This document shows, one piece after another, positions 7,939-16,037 of a stretch of 42,933 bases of DNA. Location of the stretch: NCBI GenBank assembly GCA_946554445.1, contig CAMNSD010000035.1, positions 1 through 42,933 of the forward strand. The letters are read 5' to 3'. A program made the position numbers and the translations under genes. Source of the stretch: an uncultured Lachnospiraceae bacterium. GTDB lineage: Bacteria; Bacillota; Clostridia; Lachnospirales; Lachnospiraceae. The notes under the pieces were generated by a model that saw nothing but the letters and a program-made list of their open reading frames with translations, did no database searches and was not told the DNA's origin. Every line of letters begins with the position of its first letter. Position 1 is the first letter of the stretch.

Positions 7939-8090
7939 GCCGCAAAGGAAAAACAAGCGTCAGCGAAGCAGACATTTGTTTTTCTGCGGCGATAATGAGC
8001 AAGCGTCCGATGAAATCGGACAAGAAAGCGCGTCAGCGCAGGCTTGCGAATCTAGAAAAGCAAAGGAAAAACAAGCGTCAGCGAAGCAGA
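7939..8090 (+). repeat. Repeat-rich structured leader of metN: 31-bp direct repeat flanking a three-way-junction-like fold
   Basis: A 31-bp sequence beginning GCAAAGGAAAAAC occurs identically at 7942-7972 and 8060-8090. The first copy is part of a long hairpin, GCCGCA (7939-7944) plus GAAAAACAA (7949-7957) against 7976-7990. Between the copies, GCAAGC 7999-8004 pairs with GCTTGC 8042-8047 and encloses two hairpins: GTCCGAT-GAA-ATCGGAC (8005-8021) and GCGC-GTCA-GCGC (8028-8039). No SAM riboswitch or T-box consensus was found here. It could be a leader RNA or an inserted palindromic repeat element. Confidence 0.6.
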
Positions 8091-8109
8091 TGCGAAAGGA
8101 TAAGTCATC

Positions 8110-9150
8110 ATGGCGGGAATGATAGAAGTTCACAATTTATGTAAGACCTTTGTGACCAGCGAGGCCAATGTGGAAGCGCTGCATGATATCAGTCTGTCTA
8201 TTCAGGCGGGCGATATCTATGGCATCATCGGTATGTCAGGAGCGGGCAAGAGTACTTTGGTGCGATGTCTGAATTTCCTAGAAAGACCTACATCCGGTAC
8301 GGTGGAGATTGAAGGCAGCGATCTGAGCACTTTGACTGAGGCGCAGCTTCGGGAAAAACGGCGTGAGATTGCCATGATCTTTCAGCATTTCAACCTGTTG
8401 ATGCAGAAGAATGTGATTGATAATATCTGTTTTCCGCTGGTGATCGGCGGCATGAAGAAGAAAGACGCCAGAGAACGGGCGGCGGAACTTTTGGAGATTG
8501 TAGGAATGACGGAGAAGGCCAAAGCCTATCCTTCCCAGCTTTCCGGAGGCCAAAAGCAGCGGGTGGCGATTGCGAGGGCACTTGCGGCCAATCCGAAAAT
8601 TTTATTGTGCGATGAGGCCACCAGCGCGTTGGATCCCCGGACCACACAGTCTATCCTGCAGCTTTTAAAGGAAATAAACAGGCAGTATGGTATCACGATC
8701 GTGATTATCACCCATGAAATGTCGGTAGTCAGGGAAATCTGTTCCCATGTGGCAATCATCGGAGAAGGGCATCTGGTGGAACAGGGACGGGTGTTTGATA
8801 TTTTTTCACACCCGAAGACGGCGGAAGCCAAGGAACTGATTCTTAAGGGCAGCGGGACAGAGCGGCGTACCCTGGAGGGACATCAGAAGGAATTGATGAA
8901 AGGGAAGTGCTGTATCCGTATTGTCTTTTCCGTAAATTCGTCTTTTGAGCCGGTTATTGCCAATATGGTGTTAAAGTTTGGACAGCCGATCAATATTTTG
9001 AAGGCAGATACGAAGAACGTGGAAGGCATTGCCAGAGGAGAGATGATTCTCAGTCTTCCCGATGACAGGGATATGCAGGAGGATATGAAGGCATATCTGA
9101 CTGAGCGCGGTCTTGCGGTGGAGGAGGTGAACGGATATGTGGACGAGTGA
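8110..9150 (+). CDS. metN: Methionine ABC transporter ATP-binding protein MetN
   Basis: A 346-residue ATPase of normal MetN length. It has Walker A GMSGAGKSTL (about residues 39-48), signature LSGGQKQRVAIARAL (about 141-155), Walker B ILLCDEATSALD, and the switch histidine in IITHEMS. Residues ~265-340 form the C-terminal NIL/ACT-like domain (IRIVFSVNSSFEPVIANMV), which in MetN binds methionine and shuts the transporter when internal methionine is high. It drives uptake of D/L-methionine with MetI and MetQ encoded just downstream. The ribosome site is AAAGGA. The stop lies inside metI. Confidence 0.95.
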   Translation: MAGMIEVHNLCKTFVTSEANVEALHDISLSIQAGDIYGIIGMSGAGKSTLVRCLNFLERPTSGTVEIEGSDLSTLTEAQLREKRREIAMIFQHFNLLMQKNVIDNICFPLVIGGMKKKDARERAAELLEIVGMTEKAKAYPSQLSGGQKQRVAIARALAANPKILLCDEATSALDPRTTQSILQLLKEINRQYGITIVIITHEMSVVREICSHVAIIGEGHLVEQGRVFDIFSHPKTAEAKELILKGSGTERRTLEGHQKELMKGKCCIRIVFSVNSSFEPVIANMVLKFGQPINILKADTKNVEGIARGEMILSLPDDRDMQEDMKAYLTERGLAVEEVNGYVDE

Positions 9151-9799
9151 TCTTACCATGATGATGCTGGAAGGTATCCGGGACACCTTACTTATGACAC
9201 TGTTGTCAACTTTGTTTGGATATGTGTTGGGACTTCCTCTGGGGATAGCCTTGACAGTGACGGATCAGACAGGAATTAAGCCCAACGGAGTGGTGTATAA
9301 GGTGCTTGATGTGATTGTGAATATTGCGAGAAGTATTCCCTTTTTGATTCTGTTGATTCTGGTCATGCCGCTTACCAAGGCGATTGTTGGCAAGACAACG
9401 GGATCGGCAGCCACGATCGTACCGCTCACCCTGGCGGCGGCGCCCTTTATCGGGCGTATGATAGAATCTTCCTTAAAGGAAGTGGACCATGGTGTGATCG
9501 AGGCGGCCCAGAGTATGGGAGCCGGCACCTTTACAATTATATGGAAAGTGTTGTTGGTAGAGGCAAGAACGTCGATTTTGGTGGGCGTTACCATTGCTAT
9601 CGGCACGATTTTAGGATATTCCGCTATGGCCGGTGTAGTCGGCGGTGGCGGCTTGGGTGATATTGCCATGCGGTATGGCTACTATCGTTATGAGACGTTG
9701 ATCATGATTGTGTCAGTGGTACTCCTGGTACTTCTGGTGCAGGTATTCCAGACGCTGGGGATGCGGCTGGCGGTGAAGATAGACAGACGTAAGCGGTAG
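9137..9799 (+). CDS. metI: Methionine ABC transporter permease MetI
   Basis: A 220-residue inner-membrane permease with about five hydrophobic segments and the binding-protein-dependent transport motif around EAAQSMGAGTFTIIWKVLL (about residues 121-139), which docks onto the ATPase. The N-terminus MWTSDLTMMMLEGIRDTLLMTLLSTLFGYVLGLPLG matches the MetI start region in pieces. It begins 14 nt inside metN with GGAGGTGA upstream, so the two are translationally coupled. It forms the methionine channel in the MetN2I2 complex. Confidence 0.95.
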   Translation: MWTSDLTMMMLEGIRDTLLMTLLSTLFGYVLGLPLGIALTVTDQTGIKPNGVVYKVLDVIVNIARSIPFLILLILVMPLTKAIVGKTTGSAATIVPLTLAAAPFIGRMIESSLKEVDHGVIEAAQSMGAGTFTIIWKVLLVEARTSILVGVTIAIGTILGYSAMAGVVGGGGLGDIAMRYGYYRYETLIMIVSVVLLVLLVQVFQTLGMRLAVKIDRRKR

Positions 9800-9950
9800 A
9801 GATGCAGCGGTGTTATACATAGAGAGTTCCACAATGGAATCTTTGTATATAGAGAAAGGATAAAATTTTTTACGATGAGGGTTTGTGTCTAAGCACTGTT
9901 GGACATAAGCTTGTCAAACACAAAAGCAGTGCAGAAATGAGGAGAGAATT

Positions 9951-10763
9951 ATGAAAAAGAAACTGATTGTAAGTGTGGTAACTGCCGCGTTAGCGCTTGG
10001 GGCATTGACGGCCTGCGGTTCATCCAAGGATGATGGCACCATTACGGTGGCGGCTTCCGCTACACCGCATGCTGAGATTTTGGAGCAGGTGAAGCCCATT
10101 CTGGAAAAACAGGGTTATACGTTGGAGGTAACGGTATTCAGCGATTATGTACAGCCCAATCAGGTAGTGGAGAGCGGCGAATATGACGCCAATTATTTCC
10201 AGCACATTCCCTATCTGGATTCCTTTAATGAGGAACATGGGACACATCTTGTCAATGCAGGCGGGATTCATTATGAACCTTTCGGGATTTATCCTGGCAC
10301 AAAGAGCGACTTAAGTACGCTGGCAGAGGGCGATGTGATTTCTGTGCCCAATGATACCACCAATGAGGCGAGAGCACTTCTTTTATTACAGGATAACGGC
10401 ATTCTGAAACTGAAAGAGGGTGTTGGCTTAGAGGCGACGGTGCGCGATATCGAGGAGAATCCTTACAATGTGGAGATTCAGGAACTTGAGGCGGCGCAGG
10501 TGCCAAGGGTCAAAGATGAGTCAGCGTTTGTGGTGTTAAACGGTAATTACGCAATGGAGGCTGGATTCTCCGTGTCCAAGGATGCGGTTGCCTATGAGCA
10601 GTCCGATTCCGAGGCGGCAAAGACTTATGTGAATGTGATTGCGGTTAAGGAAGGCAGTGAGAACAAGGAAGGCATTAAGGCTTTGGTGGACGCTTTGAAG
10701 TCAGATGAGATTAAAGAGTATATTAATAATACATATGATGGCGGTGTGATTCCGTTTGACTGA
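9951..10763 (+). CDS. metQ: Methionine-binding lipoprotein MetQ (NlpA family)
   Basis: A 270-residue lipoprotein: a basic start MKKK, a hydrophobic segment, and a lipobox LTAC with Cys22, followed by the NlpA-type domain beginning TITVAASATPHAEILEQV. It captures methionine outside the membrane and delivers it to MetNI. It lies 151 bp after metI; the gap holds a GCACTG/CAGTGC stem (about 9894-9934) and a short palindrome TTCCA-CAA-TGGAA near 9828, either of which could tune expression of the binding protein. The start follows GAGGAGA. A strong terminator follows. Confidence 0.93.
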   Translation: MKKKLIVSVVTAALALGALTACGSSKDDGTITVAASATPHAEILEQVKPILEKQGYTLEVTVFSDYVQPNQVVESGEYDANYFQHIPYLDSFNEEHGTHLVNAGGIHYEPFGIYPGTKSDLSTLAEGDVISVPNDTTNEARALLLLQDNGILKLKEGVGLEATVRDIEENPYNVEIQELEAAQVPRVKDESAFVVLNGNYAMEAGFSVSKDAVAYEQSDSEAAKTYVNVIAVKEGSENKEGIKALVDALKSDEIKEYINNTYDGGVIPFD

Positions 10764-10834
10764 GAAAATTGAGATTGCTTCGATATGAGTATCACTTTGG
10801 TGGCTTGAATAAGCAGAGGAGTTTTCTGGCACAT

Positions 10835-10868
10835 AAAAAGGCGCTTTCCGGATGGGAGGCGTCTTTTT
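10835..10868 (+). terminator. Rho-independent terminator of metNIQ
   Basis: AAAAAGGCGCTTTCC pairs throughout, with three G-U wobbles, with GGGAGGCGTCTTTTT around a GGAT loop, and ends in a T run. It lies 71 bp after metQ. The A-rich 5' arm means it could also work in reverse. Confidence 0.85.
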
Positions 10869-10885
10869 AAAATAAAGAATTGAAG

Positions 10886-10998
10886 AAAACGCGGAAATAA
10901 AGTATAATGAGATAAAGAAAAACGCGGAAATGTAGGAAAATGTAATAAAACAAAACGCGGAAATGCAGGAAAAAGATGAAATAAAAAATGCGTGATTG
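10886..10998 (+). repeat. 33-bp tandem repeat (three copies plus a degenerate fourth)
   Basis: The 13-mer AAAACGCGGAAAT occurs at 10886, 10919 and 10952, exactly 33 bp apart each time, and a degenerate copy AAAATGCG starts at 10985, again 33 bp on. The sequence between the cores is A-rich and diverged. The first unit contains a TATAAT-like hexamer (10902-10907). It lies directly upstream of the ATPase gene and could be a binding array or a decayed repeat. Confidence 0.7.
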
Positions 10999-11042
10999 GA
11001 AAAACTGGTTAGAAGACAGGAAATCCTTGTAAACACATTGAA

Positions 11043-12383
11043 ATGGAGAATATGATGTTTAGACGGAAAATATATGAGAAACTGGTACAATGGAAGCAGG
11101 AGTCAGCCGGTAAAACGGCATTGTTAATAGAGGGCGCCCGCCGTGTTGGAAAATCAACAGTGGTAGAGGAGTTTGCTAGAAATGAATATAAAAGCTATAT
11201 TCTGATTGATTTTTCCAGAGCGGCAAGATTTATCAGGGAACTGTTTGAGGATGTTTCGGATTTGAATTATCTGTTTTTGCAGTTGCAGCTTCAATATAAG
11301 GTGGATTTATATGAAAGAAATTCCGTTATTATATTTGATGAGGTGCAATTATGTCCCATGGCCAGACAGGCTATTAAGTCTTTGGTACAGGATGGCCGTT
11401 ATGATTATATGGAGACAGGTTCTTTGATTTCGATTAAAAAGAATGTGAAGGATATTCTGATTCCCAGTGAGGAGAGGAAACTGAATATGTTTCCGATGGA
11501 TTATGAGGAGTTTTTGTGGGCGGTGGGAGATACTGCGACCTTTCCGCTGCTAAAAAGCTGCTATGAAGCGCAAAGAGGAATTGGCGAGCAGGCATGCAGA
11601 AGGCTGCTTCGGGATTTTCGGTTATATATGCTAGTCGGCGGGATGCCGCAGGCTGTGAGGGAATACATTGATACCAATAATTTCAGAAAGGTAGATGCTG
11701 TCAAACGAGATATCCTGTCTCTTTATGAGGACGATTTTATGAAAATTGATCCGACTGGGAAGTTGTCTCTTCTGTTTGATGCAATTCCAGCGCAGTTAAG
11801 TAAGAATGCATCCAGATATCAAGTTTCCAGTGTACTGGAAAGAGACAGGGCTGATACCGTGTTGGAACTTATTACGGAACTTAAGGCGTCCAGAACAGTA
11901 CTGGTATCTTATCATGCAAATGATCCCAATGTAGGAATGTCAAACAGTAAAAATCTATCCCGTTTTAAGCTGTTTTTGAGTGATACAGGTCTTTTTACGA
12001 CTTTAATGTTCAAAGATAGGGATTTTACGGAAAATGAGATTTATGAAAAACTGTTGAATGATAAACTAGGTGCCAACCTGGGATATCTTTATGAGAATGT
12101 GGTTGCACAGATGCTTGCTTCCAATGGAGATGAATTGTTTTATTATACCTTTTTAAACGAAAGGTCGAAGCATAATTATGAGATTGACTTCGTGATTGCG
12201 AGGAAAAATAAGATATGTCCTCTGGAAATAAAATCATCCGGTTATAAAGCGCATGCGTCTCTGGATACGTTTATGGATAAATTCTCGGACAGGATTTTAC
12301 GGCGTTATTTGATATACACAAAAGATTTCAGGAAGGAGAAAGATGTTATCTGCCTACCAGTGTATATGGTGCCGTTCCTGTAA
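11043..12383 (+). CDS. AAA-family ATP-binding protein with DUF4143 (AAA_14 type)
   Basis: A 446-residue protein. The N-terminal P-loop is EGARRVGKSTVVEEFA (about residues 30-45), and VIIFDEVQLCP (about 95-105) is Walker B. The C-terminal part (about 330-440) has YENVVAQMLASNG, YYTFLNERSKHNYEIDFVI and CPLEIKSSG, the D-x18-ExK-like pattern of the DUF4143 domain, which has a restriction-endonuclease-like fold. The biochemical role of this family is largely unknown; members are abundant in anaerobes. The given ATG lacks a good ribosome site, whereas GGAG at 11046 suits the downstream ATG at 11055. It lies 67 bp before addB but its function need not be related. A 33-bp repeat array precedes it. 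Confidence 0.85.
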   Translation: MENMMFRRKIYEKLVQWKQESAGKTALLIEGARRVGKSTVVEEFARNEYKSYILIDFSRAARFIRELFEDVSDLNYLFLQLQLQYKVDLYERNSVIIFDEVQLCPMARQAIKSLVQDGRYDYMETGSLISIKKNVKDILIPSEERKLNMFPMDYEEFLWAVGDTATFPLLKSCYEAQRGIGEQACRRLLRDFRLYMLVGGMPQAVREYIDTNNFRKVDAVKRDILSLYEDDFMKIDPTGKLSLLFDAIPAQLSKNASRYQVSSVLERDRADTVLELITELKASRTVLVSYHANDPNVGMSNSKNLSRFKLFLSDTGLFTTLMFKDRDFTENEIYEKLLNDKLGANLGYLYENVVAQMLASNGDELFYYTFLNERSKHNYEIDFVIARKNKICPLEIKSSGYKAHASLDTFMDKFSDRILRRYLIYTKDFRKEKDVICLPVYMVPFL

Positions 12384-12450
12384 AGGGAAAATATGAAAAT
12401 AGAATTTAACCAAAATATGTATTGATATTACATTAGAAAGGACAAACCCC

Positions 12451-15400
12451 GTGGCATTACAATTCTACTTCGGCGCATCTGGCGCCGGCAAGAGCAAAAA
12501 ACTGCATCAGGACATTATTGATGCCTCCTTAAAACATCCGGAGATAAATTATCTTCTGATCGTGCCGGATCAGTTTACCATGCAGACACAGATGGATTTA
12601 GTGCTGGAACACCCAAGCCATGCAATTATGAATATTGACGTGTTGAGTTTCGGCAGGTTGACACATCGGATTTTGGAGGAAGTGGGCGCAGTGCAGCTGC
12701 CAGTTCTGGATGATACGGGTAAAAGTCTGGTGCTGCGCAAGGCGGCCCAGGAGGTGCAGGACAAGCTTACTGTGATGGGCGGTTATCTTCATAAGATTGG
12801 TTATATTCATGAGGTGAAGTCCGCCATTTCTGAGTTCATGCAGTATGGGATTGGAACGAAGGAACTGGAAGAACTGACAGAGTATGTGAGAAACCGAGGC
12901 GCACTCTATTATAAACTGCAGGATTTGGGCATCCTATATCAGGCTTTTCAAACATATATCCGTACCCGTTTTATCACTACAGAGGAGACGCTGGACCGGT
13001 TACGGGAAGCACTGCCAAAGTCTACAATTATCAGGGGCAGTGTGATTGCCTTTGACGGGTTTACCGGCTTTACGCCGATTCAGAATCGTGTCATTCAGGA
13101 ATTGATGAGATTGACTAATAGAGTCATTGTGTCTTTGACGATAGATGAGAGGGAAAATCCCTACTGGATAGCAGGGGAACAAAAGTTGTTTTATCTGACG
13201 CAGAAGACGGTGGCAGATTTGCGCAAACTGATGCAGGAAGCGAATGCGTCAGAGGTGGAAGCGGTCTGGTGCAGACGGGAGGGCGGCGGGCGTCTTCCAA
13301 GGTTTGCAGATAATCCGGAATTGGCGCATCTGGAGCATACTCTGTTCCGGTATCCCGTTGTACCCTATGAGAAAGAGGTAGAACACATTCATCTGCTGGA
13401 AGCGTCCACACCTCGTGAGGAACTGCATCAGACTTGTATTGCCATTCGCAGACTTTTGCAGGAGGCGGAGAAGCAGGGGGAGGAATTGTGCTACCGGGAT
13501 ATCGCGGTGGTGACCGGCAACATGGAAGTCTATGGGCGGGATGCGGCAGAGGAGTTTATGAAGTTCGGGATTCCCATTTATCTGGATCAGACGAGGGGGA
13601 TTTTGGGAAATCCGTTTGCTGGTTATCTGCGGAGCGCTCTGCAGATCGTGCTGCAGGATTTTAGCTTTGAGGCGGTTTTTCACTATCTGCGTACCGGGCT
13701 TACAGGGTTTGCCAGGGAAGATGTGGATAGGTTAGAGAATTATGTGCGGCGTTTTGGTATCCGTGGCCGGAGACGCTGGGAGAGTATTTTTGTTTATAAA
13801 GAGGAGGATAAGGAGGGCGAGGAAGCGGCGCTTGTGCAGTTAGAGGCGTACAACGCCATGCGGGCGAAGCTGATGGAACAGCTGGCGCCGCTGCTTGTGC
13901 CCCACAAAAAGACAGGGGAACTTGTGCGGGCGCTCTATGAGTTTTTGGTACGCAATGAAACGCAGCAGAAATTGGCGGATTTGGAGCGAAACTTTAAAAT
14001 GGAAGGAGATCTGGCCAGGGCAAAGGAATATGGGCAGATTTATCCGCTGGTGATCGATCTGCTGGACCAGATTGAGGGGCTGTTAGCGGATGAGGAGATG
14101 GACTTGAAGGAGTTTGCGGACATTTTGGATTCGGGACTCGCGGAGATCGGGGTGGGTACGATTCCCCAGAATGTGGACCGGATTCTGGTGGGCGATATCG
14201 AGCGGACCAGGTTAAAGCAGGTGAAGGTGCTCTTTTTCTTAGGGATCAATGACGGGAATATTCCAAAAGGGGCAGGGAAAGGCGGCATCATCTCGGACAT
14301 TGACAGGGAATTTATCAGAGAATCTTCATTTGAACTGGCGCCTTCTCCCAGGCAGCAGATGTATATTCAACGGCTGTATCTGTATCTGAACATGACGAAA
14401 CCTTCCGGCGTTCTGTATTTATCCTACGCCAGAACAGGTGCGGATGGGCGAAGTCTGCGGCCGGCTTATCTGATCGATCTGATGCGAAAACTGTTTCCGA
14501 TGCTCCAGGTGGAACAGCCGGAGGATAGTACGGCAGCAGAGCAATTTGTGTGCGGACCGGATGGGATCAGCTTGGTGGCGGATTTGATGCGGGAATATGC
14601 GGCTTGTCGTCTGGGGACGGAGGAACGCAGGCAGTTATATACATTTTATCATTGTTACCATAGGGATCCACGCTATCAGGATGCGGTGGATCGGCTTTTG
14701 GAGACGGCCTTTTACCGCTATCAGGACACACCGTTGTCTGCTATGGTGACGCGGGCGCTCTATGGCGCAGTCCTGCATAATAGTGTCAGCCGGCTGGAAC
14801 GGTATGCGGCCTGTGCCTACGCACATTTTTTGCAGTATGGCCTGGCGCTTCGTGAGCGGGGGGATTACAGTTTTGAGGCCATGGATATGGGTAATGTGTT
14901 CCACGGCGTGCTGGAAATCTTTGCCGGAAAGCTGGCAGAGAAAGGCTATACATGGTTTGATTTTCCGGAGGAAGCGGCCGGGCAGATGGTGGAAGAAGCC
15001 ATCGAGGCTTATACGGCGGACTACGGGGAGACAATTCTTTACAGCAATGCCAGAAACCGTCATCTATTAAAGCGGATTATGCGGATTTTAAAGCGGACGG
15101 TGATGACGCTGCAGACGCAGCTTCGCAAAGGAGCCTTTGTACCTGACAAGTTTGAGATGTCTTTCTCGGTGCTGGAGGATTTGGATGCTCTCAACATTGC
15201 CTTGAATGAGCAGGAAAAAATGCGTCTGCGGGGGCGCATTGACCGGGTGGATATCTGTGAAGCGGAGGATAAGGTTTATGTGAAGGTGATTGATTATAAG
15301 TCCGGCGACCGGAAATTTGACTTAGCGGCGCTTTATTATGGTCTGCAGCTGCAGTTAGTGGTCTACATGAATGCGGCGGTGGAGATGGAGCAGAAGAAGC

Positions 15401-15942
15401 ATCCGGATAAAGAGGTGGTTCCGGCGGCCATGCTTTATTATCATATCGCGGATCCTATGGTGGAGGATGGGGCTGATTTGACACCGGAGCAGATTAATGA
15501 AAAATTGTTGCAGGAACTTAAGATGACTGGGATAGTCAATCAAAACGACGAGGCTGTCAGACTGTTGGATACAACATTTACAGACAAGTCGGATATCCTG
15601 CCATTAGAGCGCAAAAAAGACGGTTCTTTCTCCGCTTACTCTAGTGTCATAAAGGGGGAAGACATGCAGACAGTTTCGAATTATGTAAACCAAAAAATTC
15701 GACAGCTGGGAAACGAGATCCTACATGGGACCATTTCGGTCAATCCATATGAACAGAATGGAAATCAGGCTTGTACCTACTGTGCCTACAGAAGTGTCTG
15801 CGGATATGATACAAGGATTGCGGGATATCAGATGCGTAAGCTGCCTAAGATGCGTCAGGAGGAGGCTCTGGAATGTATCAAGGAAGCCTGTGGGGAAGAT
15901 AAGAATATAGAAATGGCAAAGGAGAGCCTGGCAGTAACATAG
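12451..15942 (+). CDS. addB: ATP-dependent helicase/deoxyribonuclease subunit B (AddB)
   Basis: An 1163-residue AddB of normal size, starting GTG after AGAAAGGAC. The N-terminal nucleotide loop is FGASGAGKSKKL (about residues 7-18). The C-terminal nuclease domain has IDYKSGDRKFD and QLQLVVYMNAA (about 950-975). The iron-sulfur cysteines typical of AddB are seen as one in AACAYAHFLQYG (about 788) and three in ACTYCAYRSVCGYD (about 1107-1116). With AddA it makes the RecBCD-like enzyme that resects double-strand breaks and loads RecA at Chi sites. The last residues run into a 33-bp repeat whose first unit lacks one base, which sets the present stop; the loss affects only a dispensable-looking tail. 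Confidence 0.96.
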   Translation: MALQFYFGASGAGKSKKLHQDIIDASLKHPEINYLLIVPDQFTMQTQMDLVLEHPSHAIMNIDVLSFGRLTHRILEEVGAVQLPVLDDTGKSLVLRKAAQEVQDKLTVMGGYLHKIGYIHEVKSAISEFMQYGIGTKELEELTEYVRNRGALYYKLQDLGILYQAFQTYIRTRFITTEETLDRLREALPKSTIIRGSVIAFDGFTGFTPIQNRVIQELMRLTNRVIVSLTIDERENPYWIAGEQKLFYLTQKTVADLRKLMQEANASEVEAVWCRREGGGRLPRFADNPELAHLEHTLFRYPVVPYEKEVEHIHLLEASTPREELHQTCIAIRRLLQEAEKQGEELCYRDIAVVTGNMEVYGRDAAEEFMKFGIPIYLDQTRGILGNPFAGYLRSALQIVLQDFSFEAVFHYLRTGLTGFAREDVDRLENYVRRFGIRGRRRWESIFVYKEEDKEGEEAALVQLEAYNAMRAKLMEQLAPLLVPHKKTGELVRALYEFLVRNETQQKLADLERNFKMEGDLARAKEYGQIYPLVIDLLDQIEGLLADEEMDLKEFADILDSGLAEIGVGTIPQNVDRILVGDIERTRLKQVKVLFFLGINDGNIPKGAGKGGIISDIDREFIRESSFELAPSPRQQMYIQRLYLYLNMTKPSGVLYLSYARTGADGRSLRPAYLIDLMRKLFPMLQVEQPEDSTAAEQFVCGPDGISLVADLMREYAACRLGTEERRQLYTFYHCYHRDPRYQDAVDRLLETAFYRYQDTPLSAMVTRALYGAVLHNSVSRLERYAACAYAHFLQYGLALRERGDYSFEAMDMGNVFHGVLEIFAGKLAEKGYTWFDFPEEAAGQMVEEAIEAYTADYGETILYSNARNRHLLKRIMRILKRTVMTLQTQLRKGAFVPDKFEMSFSVLEDLDALNIALNEQEKMRLRGRIDRVDICEAEDKVYVKVIDYKSGDRKFDLAALYYGLQLQLVVYMNAAVEMEQKKHPDKEVVPAAMLYYHIADPMVEDGADLTPEQINEKLLQELKMTGIVNQNDEAVRLLDTTFTDKSDILPLERKKDGSFSAYSSVIKGEDMQTVSNYVNQKIRQLGNEILHGTISVNPYEQNGNQACTYCAYRSVCGYDTRIAGYQMRKLPKMRQEEALECIKEACGEDKNIEMAKESLAVT

Positions 15943-16019
15943 AAATGGCAGGGGAAGAGCCTGGCAGCAACATAGAAATGGCAAAGGAAGAACTTAGTAA
16001 AAACATAGATAGAAGATAG
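15907..16019 (+). repeat. Coding-type tandem repeat (about 33 bp) at the addB 3' end
   Basis: ATAGAAATGGCA recurs at 15907, 15939 and 15972, and a partial ATAGAT at 16005, giving periods of 32, 33 and 33 bp. In the frame of the later units it encodes the 11-residue repeat IEMA(K/G)EEPGSN. The first unit is one base short (GGAGAG instead of GGAAGAG), which moves addB out of that frame and brings in the TAG at 15940. Restoring the base would extend AddB to the TAG at 16017. Confidence 0.75.
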
Positions 16020-16037
16020 AAAGAGCAGGACAGCAGG

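Noticed and set aside
7877..8109. SAM riboswitch or T-box upstream of metN
   Set aside because: No T-box GGGUGGNACCGCG-like element and no recognisable SAM-I core were found; the stems present have other sequences.
10886..10998. Replication origin or plasmid iterons
   Set aside because: The repeats sit within an ordinary chromosomal context with no initiator or partition genes; regulatory sites or a decayed tandem repeat are simpler.
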